A stretch of DNA of 64,000 bases. It comes from Eumeta japonica (Eukaryota; Arthropoda; Insecta; Lepidoptera; Psychidae). Within the stretch, counting starts at the first letter, position 1. Each line of letters starts with the position of its first letter. The notes beneath the pieces are model-generated. The model had not been told where the DNA came from. It worked only from the letters and a program-made list of their open reading frames with translations, and made no database searches. The stretch lies in contig BGZK01000765.1 in the NCBI GenBank assembly GCA_005406025.1, positions 227,029 to 291,028 of the forward strand, written 5' to 3'. Below are positions 24,649 through 35,540 of this stretch, in pieces. The translations under genes and the position numbers were made by a program.

Positions 24649-27194
24649 TTGCCCAACACTGGCTACACATTCGTCATTCTTACACTTAGTGTAGCTATCG
24701 ATTTGCAACATTTTTCCTTTAATAGATTTTGAAAAATAGATATTACCAATGAACAGTCTGATATATCTAATAAAAAACGAAACTCAAATGAAACTTGTTT
24801 TTTTATTAAAAATACACGGAACCCTAAAATGTAACCTTCTTTCAAATACTTCTTTTAAACTTGTTTGAAATGTAAAAGTTTACTTTTGTGTAAATGAAAA
24901 CCTTACACAAACCGAATAATTAATTATCTGATATTGAAAATAGTAATGTTATCAATATAATTTTAGATAATGAATCAAGATTGACAAATAATATTAAGAT
25001 CCAATAAATTTCAATTCAGACGCGATTAAAATAAAAATGGAAGCCCTGATAGTTTCGAAGTTAATAACAATTCTTTGAAGAATATAATTTGAAGGAAATT
25101 ATATTCTCATGCACTCAAGCAAATTCTCTCTTAATGATAGCAATATTGAATAAAATGAATGCTTTAATAACAATTATAATTATTAACATAATTAAATATT
25201 GTACAAATTGCAAAAAAAAAACATCAATCTCACATTTTAGTTATACACAAAGTAATTTTAGTCTGCAAAGGCACTTATATCCGAACTAATTGACAAAAGA
25301 AAGAAGCATAAAGGGCAGTTAACGAAATTATTGTGACGTTATTAAATAGCCAACTAGAACGCTTATTTTTGTCTCAGCAAAGATGGAACCGCTTCGTAGA
25401 TAATTTTGAGTTGCAACAAAGTCAATATCTATAATATTAAATATAAATGATTTATAATATTGATTATAAATAAAAATGTAAATGATTTGTGGAATCAATA
25501 AATCATTTATATTTTTATTGTTGAAGATAATTTAAGAGTAATTACAGCTTTTCTTTTACTCTTTTAAAAAATGTATTTCAATTTCCAAGAAAATAAAATG
25601 CTTCACTAAATCGTATCAAATGTTAACATCATGTTTTAGCGAAATAATTAATATTATTAATATATAAATGAAATAAATGGGCTTAGCAGTCTCTAGAATC
25701 AGTTCGAAAAGTTTCAAAACAGAAATATCTTAAGAAAATGTATAAAATAAGGCACTCAGCAGTTTTGTTCAAGCATTAGAACAATTTTTGCGAAATCCTA
25801 ATAGGAGTCCGAGGGCGATGCTTAAAAGTTTTAAGCTATAGGAGAAAAGTTATTTCGAGTAGTGCATTATCATACCATTAGTGAATTGCACCAAAAAGCA
25901 ACGGCGAGTTAATCGACCAAGAAAGCCCGACTTGCTGTGTTAAAGAGCTTTTGCATTAGGGAAGACGATTAAATTTTTAAAGAGGATAAGTTTTTAATTA
26001 CTTGCCTTTTTATCTATGAAATGAAAATGAGTTTTATATAACTCATTTATTAGAGGTGAACTAAGTAGGTACATTTATGTAGTAGAAATATTAAAAAAAT
26101 AATAATTTTCATCCAAAACATCGTACATTCCATAATAAAACTAAAGAAAGAAAAAAACAAAGGAAGTCTAACACTGGATGATGACGTTTTTCTGGCCTAT
26201 GTTTATGTAAACTTCAAAAACTAGTGGAAAAATATAAAAAAAATACGTAAAATTTAATGATATTAAAATTAACAGGCTGATATTTTAATTATCTTATAAA
26301 TAAAAGCCACTTTCACAAGTTTTGACAAATATCAATCACGAAGTAATGCCATAGCGCTCCTCCGACCATTTTTCCACTCATAATTTTAGTCCTTTTATAT
26401 TGTCATTCCTCTATATCGATATCAGAGTGATATCGATTTGTTGAAATCAAAACAAATAATGTATAATTTTAAAGAACTCTAGATTGTGGGAATTCTTGGT
26501 CAAACTTGGTAATTTTCATTAGTGTCTTCCTTAATATACTGTACAATAATCTAGTCTAGGATATCATACTTCGTGAAGCATGTCCTTTATTTTCATATGT
26601 GCAGCTTTCATATATACAGCAAAAATAGATCTAAGACGAAACGTACATACAGACATTGGGTATGTTTATCAATTTTGGAATATATAGGGAATTAAATATA
26701 AAGATATACGGTATGCTTTTGAAGACAATCGAATGAAGAAGTTCAATGAAGAGTTAACAATTAAAGAATTTATAAATATGGATATTGTTATTAATATTTT
26801 AATCAACGCTGTTTTTCAAAATCAGTAGAACGTCGTCAGACATATTCGAAGTTAATAAATTGACAATCAAATCATAACTTGCAAAAAGATCAAAAATAAA
26901 TTAAACCTTTCAGGATTAGCTACTTTCATTTTGCGATACGTAAAATGAGGCGTTCTATTATCATAAAAATGAATTGCGAATGAAGAAAATAAACTTTTCT
27001 CAACGTTTAGCGAAAAGTTTTTGTGATAAAGCCGTTTCTATGGCCAAATTGACTGCACAAAATAATTGGTCTGGTTCGACCAGTAAAATACCACACCGAA
27101 TATCGACGTAAAGTAGCTGACTTTCCTGTTGCATTCAGTGAATGAGAGTTCCGATGACCCACTCCCTATTTCCCTCTCTATTAGTACGATCCAC

Positions 27195-27335
27195 TACACC
27201 ATTCTATTCGCTACCAAGAAGCTGGCAACGCACCGGTGTCTTCTCCGGGATTGCGAGTGTCCATGGGCGGCGGTGAACATCTCCTCTCTGATGACTCGCC
27301 TGCTCATATGTCTTTCGAATACGCTAAAAAAAACT
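27195..27335 (+). repeat. Interspersed retro-repeat tail, copy A
   Basis: AAGCTGGCAACGCACCGGTG, then GCGAGTGTCCATGGGCGGCG and CTGATGACTCGCCTGCTCAT, ending in an A-rich run. The same sequence occurs in reverse at 58645-58765. I recall it as the tail of a common lepidopteran retroelement; the element itself is not named here. The open frame through it is not a gene. Confidence 0.6.
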
Positions 27336-29438
27336 CCTAAAGGTACCTGACAAAAACACAAAACGTCTTTCCTTTAGATAAGTGACCTGGAGTATAGATA
27401 TTATTATTTAATTAATAATTATATATAGCAATTATTACATAATTATACTGAGAACTGTAAATACTTTTTTAAGCAATACTGATGAACTTTTTTTATGAAT
27501 AAAGTCATTTAAGTATTAGCTCGTATTTAACTTTTTCGTGTTATATCAAATAAGTCGACTGAAATGACGAAAATGATGTATAACAAACAGATCTAGTAAT
27601 GGAATTATAATGAGGCAAAAGTAGCTGTCGCTTTTGCCCTTTATATAAGGGTAGTTAATAACAGTTTTTTTTTTTAGTTACTTAGAAGGTTACTTTGTCA
27701 CTAATGGAAACAAAATTGTTTTACTGGCGACAAAGCAAATAGAAGCAGAATCATCTATATTCTGTTTTATGTGTGAGTAAGTAAACTCCTACGCTATCGC
27801 TTGCACACACTCTTAGAGTTGGTTCCGATCTTGATCGGCATCTCGACTCGATGCCAGTTCTGTACAATATTATGGAAATCTGTACAAAGATGTGTCGAAA
27901 AAAAATTATCTCAAAAGTTACTAATGTCACAAGCAAAACATACTATCTAAATATGGAATTTCATGACAAATTAACAGATAAAAGATCCTTACGTCATAAT
28001 ATCTTTTGCCAGTCGAGATATGGATCTTTATTAAAATTTAAACCTAAACCTAATCTTGGTCTAATTATCAGTCTCGATCTTGAATCCTATTCTTAATTTA
28101 AATTTCTCTTCTTTTTCACTTCTTTCTTTCTTTTTCGTCCTCTTACTTCTCTTCTTCTTCTTATTTGTTACTGTATTTTCCATCCCTCTTTTTGCCAAGC
28201 ACAGTAAAGAGATAAATATTTAAATCATATTTTTTTACATAATATGTATATGCCATATAAAATATGTTAAGTTTTTTTTATAGTTTAATCAAATATGGAA
28301 TTATATACCACGTAATATTATCTTGGCGCGATTTCTCTTCCATCATATGAAATTGTTACTGTTAATACCTTAGTTTACTTATCTTAAACAAACGCATTTT
28401 AAAATCTGGCCATATAACCTATTTTCATAATAAATAAATAACTAAGTAAATCGGAGCAGTGATTGATGAAGAAGTTATTTTTTTTTAGCGTAAGGAAACA
28501 AAAATATTTTTTTTCCGCGTGCCAGTGTTGAGTACTTGTAAAAAGAAGTGTATTAAATTAATTAATTTTCTATATACCTATATAGGGAATCAATTAATAT
28601 AAAATACATAATTAGAATAATGATATGATACATACCGACAATCAACATTAAGTCTCTAAACGTACTTAACAAATTATCACTAATATTTACTATCAATTAT
28701 CAATAAATATAATTCACCACCGCATATAATTTAAAAACATACGCATACATATATATTCATACATAGATATATTTCATCGGTACTGATATGAAGCACGTTT
28801 TGTACATTCAGAAATATGTGACAATATTTGAAGAATCACCTTGAACATAGTTATCAGTTTTCACGCTCACGTTGTAGTATGTTGTAGATGTCCTAAATAT
28901 TACTTTTATTTTTTATTACTATACTTTACTTTACTTTTGCCTTACTTTATCGGTAACCTTTTTTGCAAAACGTGAGAGACTTTTAGCATCCAATGTCGAA
29001 GTGCGCGCATATCGCAAAAATTAACTTTTGTCATATTTTTCTAAAGCGCCAAAAGGAGTATAACTTCAAAAATCATATAAATCATTAACCACAAACTCGA
29101 CTTGCAGTCAACGCACTTGCACGCTTGTTGTTGATTTTCATTTTCAATTCGAAAAGGAAGAATAGCTATATAACCTATAAAACAAAATAATGTTTTTTTT
29201 TTTTGTAATAAACAGGCAGATAGATCAAAATGTTACAAACGTGGCGAAAACTAAGCTATCAATAATGTTATTTGTGTTCGATAAAATGTTTGAAAATTGT
29301 ATTTTAAATGAATACGAACATGAGTTTTTAAACTTAAAGAAATATTACATTGGATAATATAAAAAGCGAATCACTGTAATAAATTGCAGATAGCAATTTT
29401 AAATTTTTTTAATCAAAGTCATAAATGGTGTCGCTCAC

Positions 29439-29628
29439 CTTTCCTTTCACGCCCGCCCTCATGTCTGAAGACTATGGGGCGGTGTTTGTCTCTACGCCAC
29501 AGCACGGAGGGCGAAGGCACTCCCGTCGCGATGCACGACAGTCGTATGCTGCCACCTTCCCTCGCGGCACTTCCCTCCGTCGCCGTGTCCACAATGTCAG
29601 GAGGAATCACCACTGATAAGTGACCCGT
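29439..29628 (-). CDS. DIP-family Ig protein, coding exon 4 (start of Ig2)
   Basis: This 190-bp exon follows an AATTTTTACAG acceptor and ends at GGAAAG/GTGAGC. It enters in phase 0 and leaves in phase 1. It starts TGHLSVVIPPDIVD, the invariant inter-domain linker of DIPs (V-V-x-PPDI). Then come REGGSIRLSC and GVPSPSVLWRRDK, giving the first cysteine and the tryptophan of Ig2. The usual WRRED is here WRRDK. The exon breaks Ig2 in its middle after the sequence HEGGRERK, so the second Ig2 cysteine, Ig3 and the membrane anchor must lie further along the minus strand. I searched the remaining 29 kb by eye for the expected 'CIASNGVPP' block and did not find it, so the gene appears to run off the left edge. 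Confidence 0.93.
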
Positions 29629-29827
29629 CTGTAAAAATTAATACTAGCATGTTTGGAGACACACAGCACCATCTGATTCCAAATTGAGCAACGAGACTTA
29701 TACTGTTAGTATCAGATGGGTGTTGGAATACATATGTATTCCTTTTTTGTTAATAAATATATACACATAATACATATTAATATCCAGACTCAAGATCAAT
29801 ATTAATTTCTAATCAAATAAAATGTTT

Positions 29828-29905
29828 GTCTTGTGGGGCAATCAAACCCACGGCCCCAGCGTAACACGTAGGGTCACTACAAATTGCTCCAATCAGGCAA
29901 TCTAC
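29828..29905 (-). repeat. SINE-like block with B-box
   Basis: Read on the minus strand, GGGGCCGTGGGTTTGATTGC resembles a tRNA T-arm/B-box. The preceding CAATTTGTAGTGACCC could be the remains of the anticodon side. I recall similar blocks as frequent in lepidopteran introns. It does not fold as a whole tRNA. Confidence 0.3.
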
Positions 29906-30360
29906 CTGTTTAAAAGCTGAATTATTGGTAAAAAGCTATACACGACAAAAAATAAAATATCAATTACAACTTATCGACAAAATGTGTGGTTCAATTGTGA
30001 CAATTGTTTCTTTTCTATCAATACAAAAATAATCATTGAATGGAAGTCATTAGCTTAGAATAGCAATAGTAAGCTCGTAGGGTAGGCAGTTTGAGAAGAG
30101 TTTTTGCTACATTTGCGACTAACTCGAAAACTTTAAGGTTAATTCCTATTAATTAACCACCACCGATTTGCCTTTGCGACTAGAGCGATATGGAGGAGGT
30201 ACATGGACGACAAAATGTAAGAACATCTGCGTAACGCTAAAATAACTCTTCAGTGAAACTTCATTAGAAAAACACAAAAATACACTATCGAAAAATTCGA
30301 GTATGGTTGAAAAACTCGTGACACTTGTACAATAATTTCGACATTCTTAGCAGGGATGCA

Positions 30361-30450
30361 TCCGATACCGATACCGATACCGATATATCGGCGATATATC
30401 CGATTTACCGATATATCGGTATCGGGGATATTTTGATAGCCGATACCGAT
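30361..30450. repeat. CCGATA hexamer array, 5' end of hAT element 2
   Basis: CGATACCGATACCGATACCG is followed by ATATATCGGCGATATATCCG and ATATCGGTATCGGGG. The hexamer is present in both orientations, giving several overlapping palindromes. A matching array occupies 32826-32912. Confidence 0.9.
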
Positions 30451-30765
30451 CCAACAACATTTCAAATTCCGCGCGCTTTAAATTACTAAATGTAAACGCG
30501 CGCGCTTGCTTCACTGCAAACGAGGCACGAAACGAACGGTCAATGCTCGGGGAATTCCCCCGCGAGTTTTGTCTCACACACTCTTTGTACTTTCGCTCAC
30601 TCGTGCTGCTTTGTGCATACCATTGCGCTATAGCGATTTTTGTTGGTTATGTTAGAAATTATAAAATACATAATTACAGTTGACACATCATAATTAATTG
30701 ATTAAATAGTTGTGTGGTGAATATTTAAACATTTCAAAGACCTGTCTACAGTGCTTACGAAAATT

Positions 30766-32665
30766 ATGTCAACTTCAAAACACAAAAGCACTATTTGGAG
30801 CCATTTTGAAATTTCGACGTTGGATAATTCCAAAGCAACATGCCTATATTGTAAAGAAAATGTGTCTCGAGGTACCACCTCTAAAAGTTATAACACGTCC
30901 AACTTATGGATCCACATGAAGAGGCACCATAATAGTGAATTGGACACCGCTTCGACCTCAAAAACAACTACTCAGAAAACCAAGCGCGACGAGGAGGGCG
31001 GTCTACAACCACAACCAAAGAGACAAGCAACTTTGTCAGAGATAATCGATAAGAAATCACTTTATGTCGACGACGACGTTCGGGCAAAAGATATAACTCT
31101 CACTATTGCTGAGCAAATATGCGTGGATATGGAGCCTTTTGATTTAGTAAACAAAATAGGCTTCCAAAGATTGATAAAAAAACTGTGTCCAAAATATAAA
31201 ATGGTTTCGCGGTTCCACATTACAGAAAAAGTCATACCAGAAATGTATCAGCGAGTGAGAGCTAAAGTACTAGAACTATTAAAAGACCTGCCGCATATTG
31301 TGATAACCACCGACATCTGGACAAGTGACTCTTCTTCGCAATCCAATGATTTTATTAGCTTGACAGCACATGGAATCACTGCAACTTTTGAGTACAAAGT
31401 TACTGTCTTGAAGTTTTGCCATTCGATGGATCGCACACAGGTATAAACATTGCAAGCAACCTCAACAAGGCTTTTCATGATTGGAATATACAAGACCGAG
31501 TTCGAGCTATAGTTTCTGACAACGCAGCAAACATGAGTGTCGCTATAAGAGAGATTCAAGAAACGTATAATGTTGTACCTGTAAAGTGTTTGGCTCACTC
31601 ATTGCAACTGGTAATCAAAGCCAGGCTTTTAAAGATGATAAAGTCAAAGAAATGATAACCAAAGCAAGGTCTATTATAGGACATTTTAGTCATTCCACGA
31701 GCAGCAATAAGGTATTAAAAGAAATGCAAGATACATAATATTGCCAACCATGTCTTAATACAGGATATATCTACACGTTGGGACTCGACACTACAGGCAT
31801 TGAGGCGTTTGCTAGAACAACGAGTTGCAGTGCAAGCTTGTCTACCTCGTATAACTTGCAAAGCAGAACTTACAACTGAAGAATGGATAATGATGGAGAA
31901 GGTGGTGAATATTTTGCGGTATTTTGAAGAAGCCACAAAGTCAATCAGCAAATCCACTGCTACGTTGTCTGACGCCATTCCATTAATTAACAGTCTTCGA
32001 AAATTATTAGAAAATATGAGAGGTTCGTCGCCGAGAGAGAGGAGAATATATCGCAAAAATTAGCGGGTGACTTGTTAATGGCTCTTAATGAACGTTTCGA
32101 AGACTTGGAAAATGAAGAGATATATTGCTTAGCCACAACGCTTGATCCTCGATATAAAACACGGATATTTCAACTACACTCTACAACATCTACAGCAAAA
32201 AAGCATCTTGTGGAGTTAATCATCAACCTTAACGAAGATTTATATTCCGAAAATGCTTCGGACATGGTCGCACCTACACCGAGCACAAGTTCTGAGATGA
32301 CTGCTAGTGGTGGCCTTTGGAGCGTTTGTGAAAATATTATTAGAGAGTCCGAAGAAGATGATCCCCTGTCAACTCTGAGCAGCAATAACTCTCTCAAAGA
32401 AGAAGTCGAGAAGTACCTAAGATCTCCCAATATACCCAGAGACGCAGATCCGCTACTTTTCTGGCACAATGACGTCTTATACCCACATTTGAAAAAACTG
32501 GCGCAGAAGTACTTCAGTTTCCAAATGAGCTCTGTTGCATCCGAGAGGCTATTTTCCACCGCAGGTCTCATTCAAACAGACTTGCGAAACCGCCTTTCTC
32601 CACAAAATTTGAGAATACTTTGCTTTTTAAACAAAAATCTTATAAATGTTAATTTTAATTATTAA
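30766..32665 (+). pseudogene. ZBED-like hAT transposase, frameshifted
   Basis: From ATG at 30766, an N-terminal BED finger: SAT.CLYCKENVS with C-x2-C, then LWIHMKRHH. The catalytic domain begins at ITTDIWTSDSSSQSNDF (about 31302, first acid). A frameshift near 31440 follows, then AIVSDNAANMSVAIRE (second acid), CLAHSLQLVIKA, another shift and a stop between about 31640 and 31760, and ISTRWDSTLQALRRLL. A last frame break near 32060 precedes a 197-codon open piece. That piece ends with the hAT dimerisation motif SSVASERLFSTAGLIQTDLR and NRLSPQNLRILCFLNK. Domain order and total length fit a complete gene; three or more breaks make it inactive. Confidence 0.92.
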
Positions 32666-32825
32666 TATGTTAAGTATGTAATAAATCCACCATATTTTTT
32701 TAAAATGTTTAATCTTTTAATGTCAATGCTACTACTTATTTAATAAAAGAAAATAACCCAAAGCGTATTTTATTTGTAGCTAGAAGTTTTATATTTTATT
32801 ACCTTATCATTTATTTGAATTTTCT

Positions 32826-32912
32826 AGGCGTATCGATATCGGTATCGGTATCGGCGATATTTTAGTAAAAGTATCGGTATCGGTATCGTATCGGCCAAAA
32901 GGCGTATCGATG
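32826..32912. repeat. TATCGG hexamer array, 3' end of hAT element 2
   Basis: GGCGTATCGATATCGGTATC is followed by GGTATCGGCGATATTTTAG and GTATCGGTATCGGTATCG. It is the complement of the 5' array and sits just inside the 3' end. Confidence 0.9.
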
Positions 32913-33290
32913 CATCCCTAATTCTTAGCAATCTACTTGGGTTTGTTATTATCCAAGTATTTGCATTTTCAGAGCCCCCATTTAAAGGATAGTGAATTGC
33001 TATCTGCAGAATCTATGTTTATTCGAAATTGACAATAGTCACGTTGAATTTCGGTCATCCACAGTCCAACTTCACAGTACCTTGTCAAAATATGTGTTAG
33101 GTATTTAAAAATAGAAATATAATGAGCAAAAGTTGGTATTAGAGAATAAAATTATAATTATTTTTTAAATAACTACCTCATGTAAAAAAATATGAACTAA
33201 ATAGAAAAATCCTCGCATGAACAATTCATGACACAATTCAACCCGATACATTATTTACAATAATTGTAAATTGTGAGAATTTAATATCAC

Positions 33291-33476
33291 CTGCATTTTC
33301 ATGGGATCAGTGTTCACTTGACACATGTAAGTGCCCGAGTCGTTGGCCTGCACGTTGCTTACGTGCAGTTTCCAGGTGTTGTGGTTGTTGTACGTAACTG
33401 ACAGTCTCGGATTCAGAGCCACCTTGTGAGTGTGGATCGCTAAAATGGCTTTCGTGTCTGCTTTGATCCACGCCAC
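33291..33476 (-). CDS. DIP-family Ig protein, coding exon 3 (second half of Ig1)
   Basis: This exon of exactly 62 codons begins after a TTCTGTACAG acceptor and ends at a CAG/GTGATA donor, phase 0 at both ends. It opens with VAWIKADTKAILAIH, the core C-strand tryptophan segment of a DIP first Ig domain. It continues with NPRLSVTYN and NTWKLHV and closes with DSGTYMCQVNTDPMKMQ. That last segment holds the F-strand D-x-G-x-Y-x-C motif whose cysteine pairs with the one in exon 2. The segment WIKADTKAILAIH and the ending CQVNTDPMKMQ are near-diagnostic of DIPs among insect IgLON/lachesin-like proteins. The exon lies 25.5 kb from exon 2 and between two hAT-type elements, one ending 370 bp to its left and one starting 195 bp to its right. 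Confidence 0.96.
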
Positions 33477-33671
33477 CTGTACAGAAAAAAGCTGATGTTC
33501 TTTTATTTTTTCGAGAAGGCGAAGCAAAATTTTCGTTTCATCTGTCAAAAAATCAATCTGTGAAAATGTCACAAATAAATTAAAAATTAATAACAAACAC
33601 AGGTAAGTGAACAATAAGAATGGATAATTAGAAAAAAAACGTCGTTTTATGTAAACACACTAAAGGTCATC

Positions 33672-34276
33672 TAGAGATGAAACGATACATCGATTTTTTT
33701 CAAACATCGATGTATCGTTCATAAACATCGATGTTTTAACATCGATGTTGAAACCCAAAACATCGACGATACATCGTTCTTTATGAGCGATGTTTTATGA
33801 ACGATATTTTATCATAGCGTTATCTTCCGTTGAAATTGAATTTTACTAAACCACTAAAAAAATCCACCAGCCACTAGAAGTAATTTTTCGCCACTAAATG
33901 GACAGTCAAAACCACCAGTTTTAGTAGAAAATCCACCAGGCACCAGGTTGTCAAAATTGTTATTTTTAAATTCTCTATTGAAGAAATAAATATAAAAATA
34001 TGTTTAATTGGTACTTTTACTTTTTTTTTCTGTTAAAACAGTAAGTGTGAAAACAAAAACTTTGTAAAATAATATAAATACGTTCGATTATTGTACTTGC
34101 TTGTTTTATTTCTGTTAAAAAATAATATTTATTCGATATATAAATGGTGATAAAAAACATCGAAAAAAAATCGATACATCGTTCATAAACCTCGATGTTT
34201 TCGACATCGATGTTTCACTTTTGAAAACATCGATGTTCTAATATCGATGTTTTTTTAAGAGCGATGTTACATCCCT
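33672..34276. mobile_element. hAT-like MITE with CATCGATGTT arrays (605 bp)
   Basis: The ends TAGAGATG and, reverse-complemented, TAGGGATG match the ends of hAT element 2. Both subterminal regions are packed with AACATCGATG/CATCGATGTT words in both orientations. The middle (about 33840-33960) has repeated CCACCAG/CCACTA phrases and is non-coding. No 8-bp duplication could be seen. It starts 195 bp from exon 3 of the DIP gene. Confidence 0.7.
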
Positions 34277-34889
34277 ATCCGTAACTATCTTTAATTACCA
34301 TAAAAGCACTAATGGAAAGAAAATGTATTCTTCGTTTCGTAACAAAACAAGTCTGGTAGCTATCGATCACGTCAAACTATACATATGATGACGAAATTTA
34401 AACGAACAACCGCCCCATGCGGTGGTTTAAGGGCATCTTATGGTAAACTTGATCACTTGCCTTACACATCCCTTCTCCCTATAAACGCGCGGTGGGTGGC
34501 GTGAATCTAGCTCGCGCATTAATTTAGCATCAACTACTGCGCCACCTCGCACACAACACTTGACCTGTGACTTGCAGTGAGACGTTTATTGGGTGATGCA
34601 TGGCTATAGTAATAATAATATATCTATAAAGCTCACTAATGCGTAACTCTGAATCTAATAAATCACTTATATTTGTATTATTGGAGGAATCACAAACCTC
34701 TAACATGACTTGAATGCCGTCTTTTCACAAATAATATTTCACTTCATTCACTCCAACTTCCGTCAAATGTTATTCATGATATAATAGACCTGCATAATAT
34801 ATATTGCCTGCAGGTACAATAGAAAGTGATTTTTCCCTAAGTGATTTTTCTCTGTACATTTATGAATCAGATATATCTATTGGTGTAGA

Positions 34890-35070
34890 CATCGCAAACG
34901 AATTGAAAGCAGGACAGAGGCAGAATCAAGAGCCGGAATCGGAAGCGAAGTTGAAAACGGGACCGGGTTCGAAAACGAGTGAGACAGGAGTTAAAATCAA
35001 GAGATCGACATCTGGAAAAGTATCGGAACCACAATTGAGTGCAAGAACTAGATTGGGATTGACAGCAAGG
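34890..35070 (-). repeat. Degenerate CTCGATT/GATTCCG simple repeat (copy on minus strand)
   Basis: Purine-rich hexamer-like drift (GAATCGGAAGCGAAGTTGAA and similar). Reverse-complemented, it has the same vocabulary as 49740-50060 and the short tracts near 27815, 38620 and 59330. The drift keeps a 139-codon frame open (34804-35223), which is charge-rich and has no domain, so it is not called as a gene. Confidence 0.5.
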
Positions 35071-35540
35071 TCCTTTAACATAAAAGATAAAGAAACACAT
35101 CCTATGTCCACGCAGACGAAGTCACGGCAAAAAGATAGTATGTTGCATTATAAATTTATTGAACATTGTAAAATAACTTTGGCATTATCATTGTATAACA
35201 AATTAATAAACAAGTTAAAATAATATCAATCAATTCATTCATTAAGTATAAAAAAATTCAATTTGAAAGAAAGTGATAAGAAAAACAATAAATTCCATTT
35301 CACTCTGACAAGACGTTCCACTTTGTATAACTTACTAATGCTTGGAAATGTAACACTTTTAATATAACAGAAATAAATTGTATGCGAAGTATTGAAAACC
35401 CATATCAAAATATCCCAATCACGACTTTTTACCATGTGCAGATGTACAAACTCTTGTCCCTCATCCAGCTGCATACATCGAATGTCATTTTTTTCGTACT
35501 CAAATTACTAAAATTACATGAAACAGCCTGATAGCCAAAT

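Larger units (their letters stand above)
20347..24661 (+). mobile_element. hAT element 1 (4.3 kb) with 8-bp target duplication
   Basis: The ends are CAGTGTTGAGCAAA on the left and, reverse-complemented, CAGTGTTGGGCAAA on the right. They are flanked by identical octamers GCTACACA at 20339-20346 and 24662-24669. The 8-bp duplication and C-A-G-TG ends are those of the hAT superfamily. Inside are subterminal arrays of ATCATGATTAAT/ATCATTAGTCAT words at both ends, a CpG-rich leader (about 21000-21080), a broken transposase gene, and later nested repeats. The element lies antisense to the DIP transcript. Confidence 0.93.
1..29438 (-). other. Intron 4 of the DIP-like gene (5' part, runs off window)
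   Basis: Sequence beyond the exon 4 donor. No further Ig exon was recognised. Repeats and mobile elements within it are listed separately. Blocks where I see only AT-rich sequence without identifiable content: about 1-1380, 2800-4300, 4740-6300, 11400-12200, 12540-14030, 14400-15510, 16780-18700, 24670-27190 and 28200-29430, apart from the small CpG-rich patch near 17100-17300. Confidence 0.6.
30351..32920 (+). mobile_element. hAT element 2 (2.57 kb) with 8-bp target duplication
   Basis: The left end is CAGGGATGCATC and the right end, reverse-complemented, is TAGGGATGCATC. Both are flanked by the octamer ATTCTTAG (30343-30350 and 32921-32928). Next to both ends are arrays of a CCGATA/TATCGG hexamer. 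A GC-rich leader (about 30465-30600) precedes a frameshifted BED-type transposase. The element occupies intron 3 of the DIP gene, antisense to it. Confidence 0.94.
29629..33290 (-). other. Intron 3 of the DIP-like gene (3.7 kb)
   Basis: A phase-0 intron between the Ig1b and Ig2a exons. About 70% of it is a single hAT element (30351-32920) on the opposite strand. Next to exon 4 lie a probable interspersed-repeat scrap (about 29650-29790) and a SINE-like block (about 29828-29905). Removing the hAT would leave an intron of about 1.1 kb. Confidence 0.85.

Noticed and set aside
27129..27350. 73-codon frame on the plus strand
   Set aside because: It reads through an interspersed repeat also present in reverse at 58645-58765.
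30465..30620. CpG-rich block as a host regulatory island
   Set aside because: It lies inside hAT 2 just before the transposase start and is more simply the element's own leader.
32170..32571. 133-codon frame on the minus strand
   Set aside because: Exact antisense shadow of the hAT 2 transposase C-terminal region, which has clear family motifs on the plus strand.
34804..35223. 139-codon open frame, charge-rich, possibly a secreted or disordered protein
   Set aside because: It coincides with a degenerate hexamer repeat that is found elsewhere in the window; it has no domain and its ends are in AT-rich unrelated sequence.
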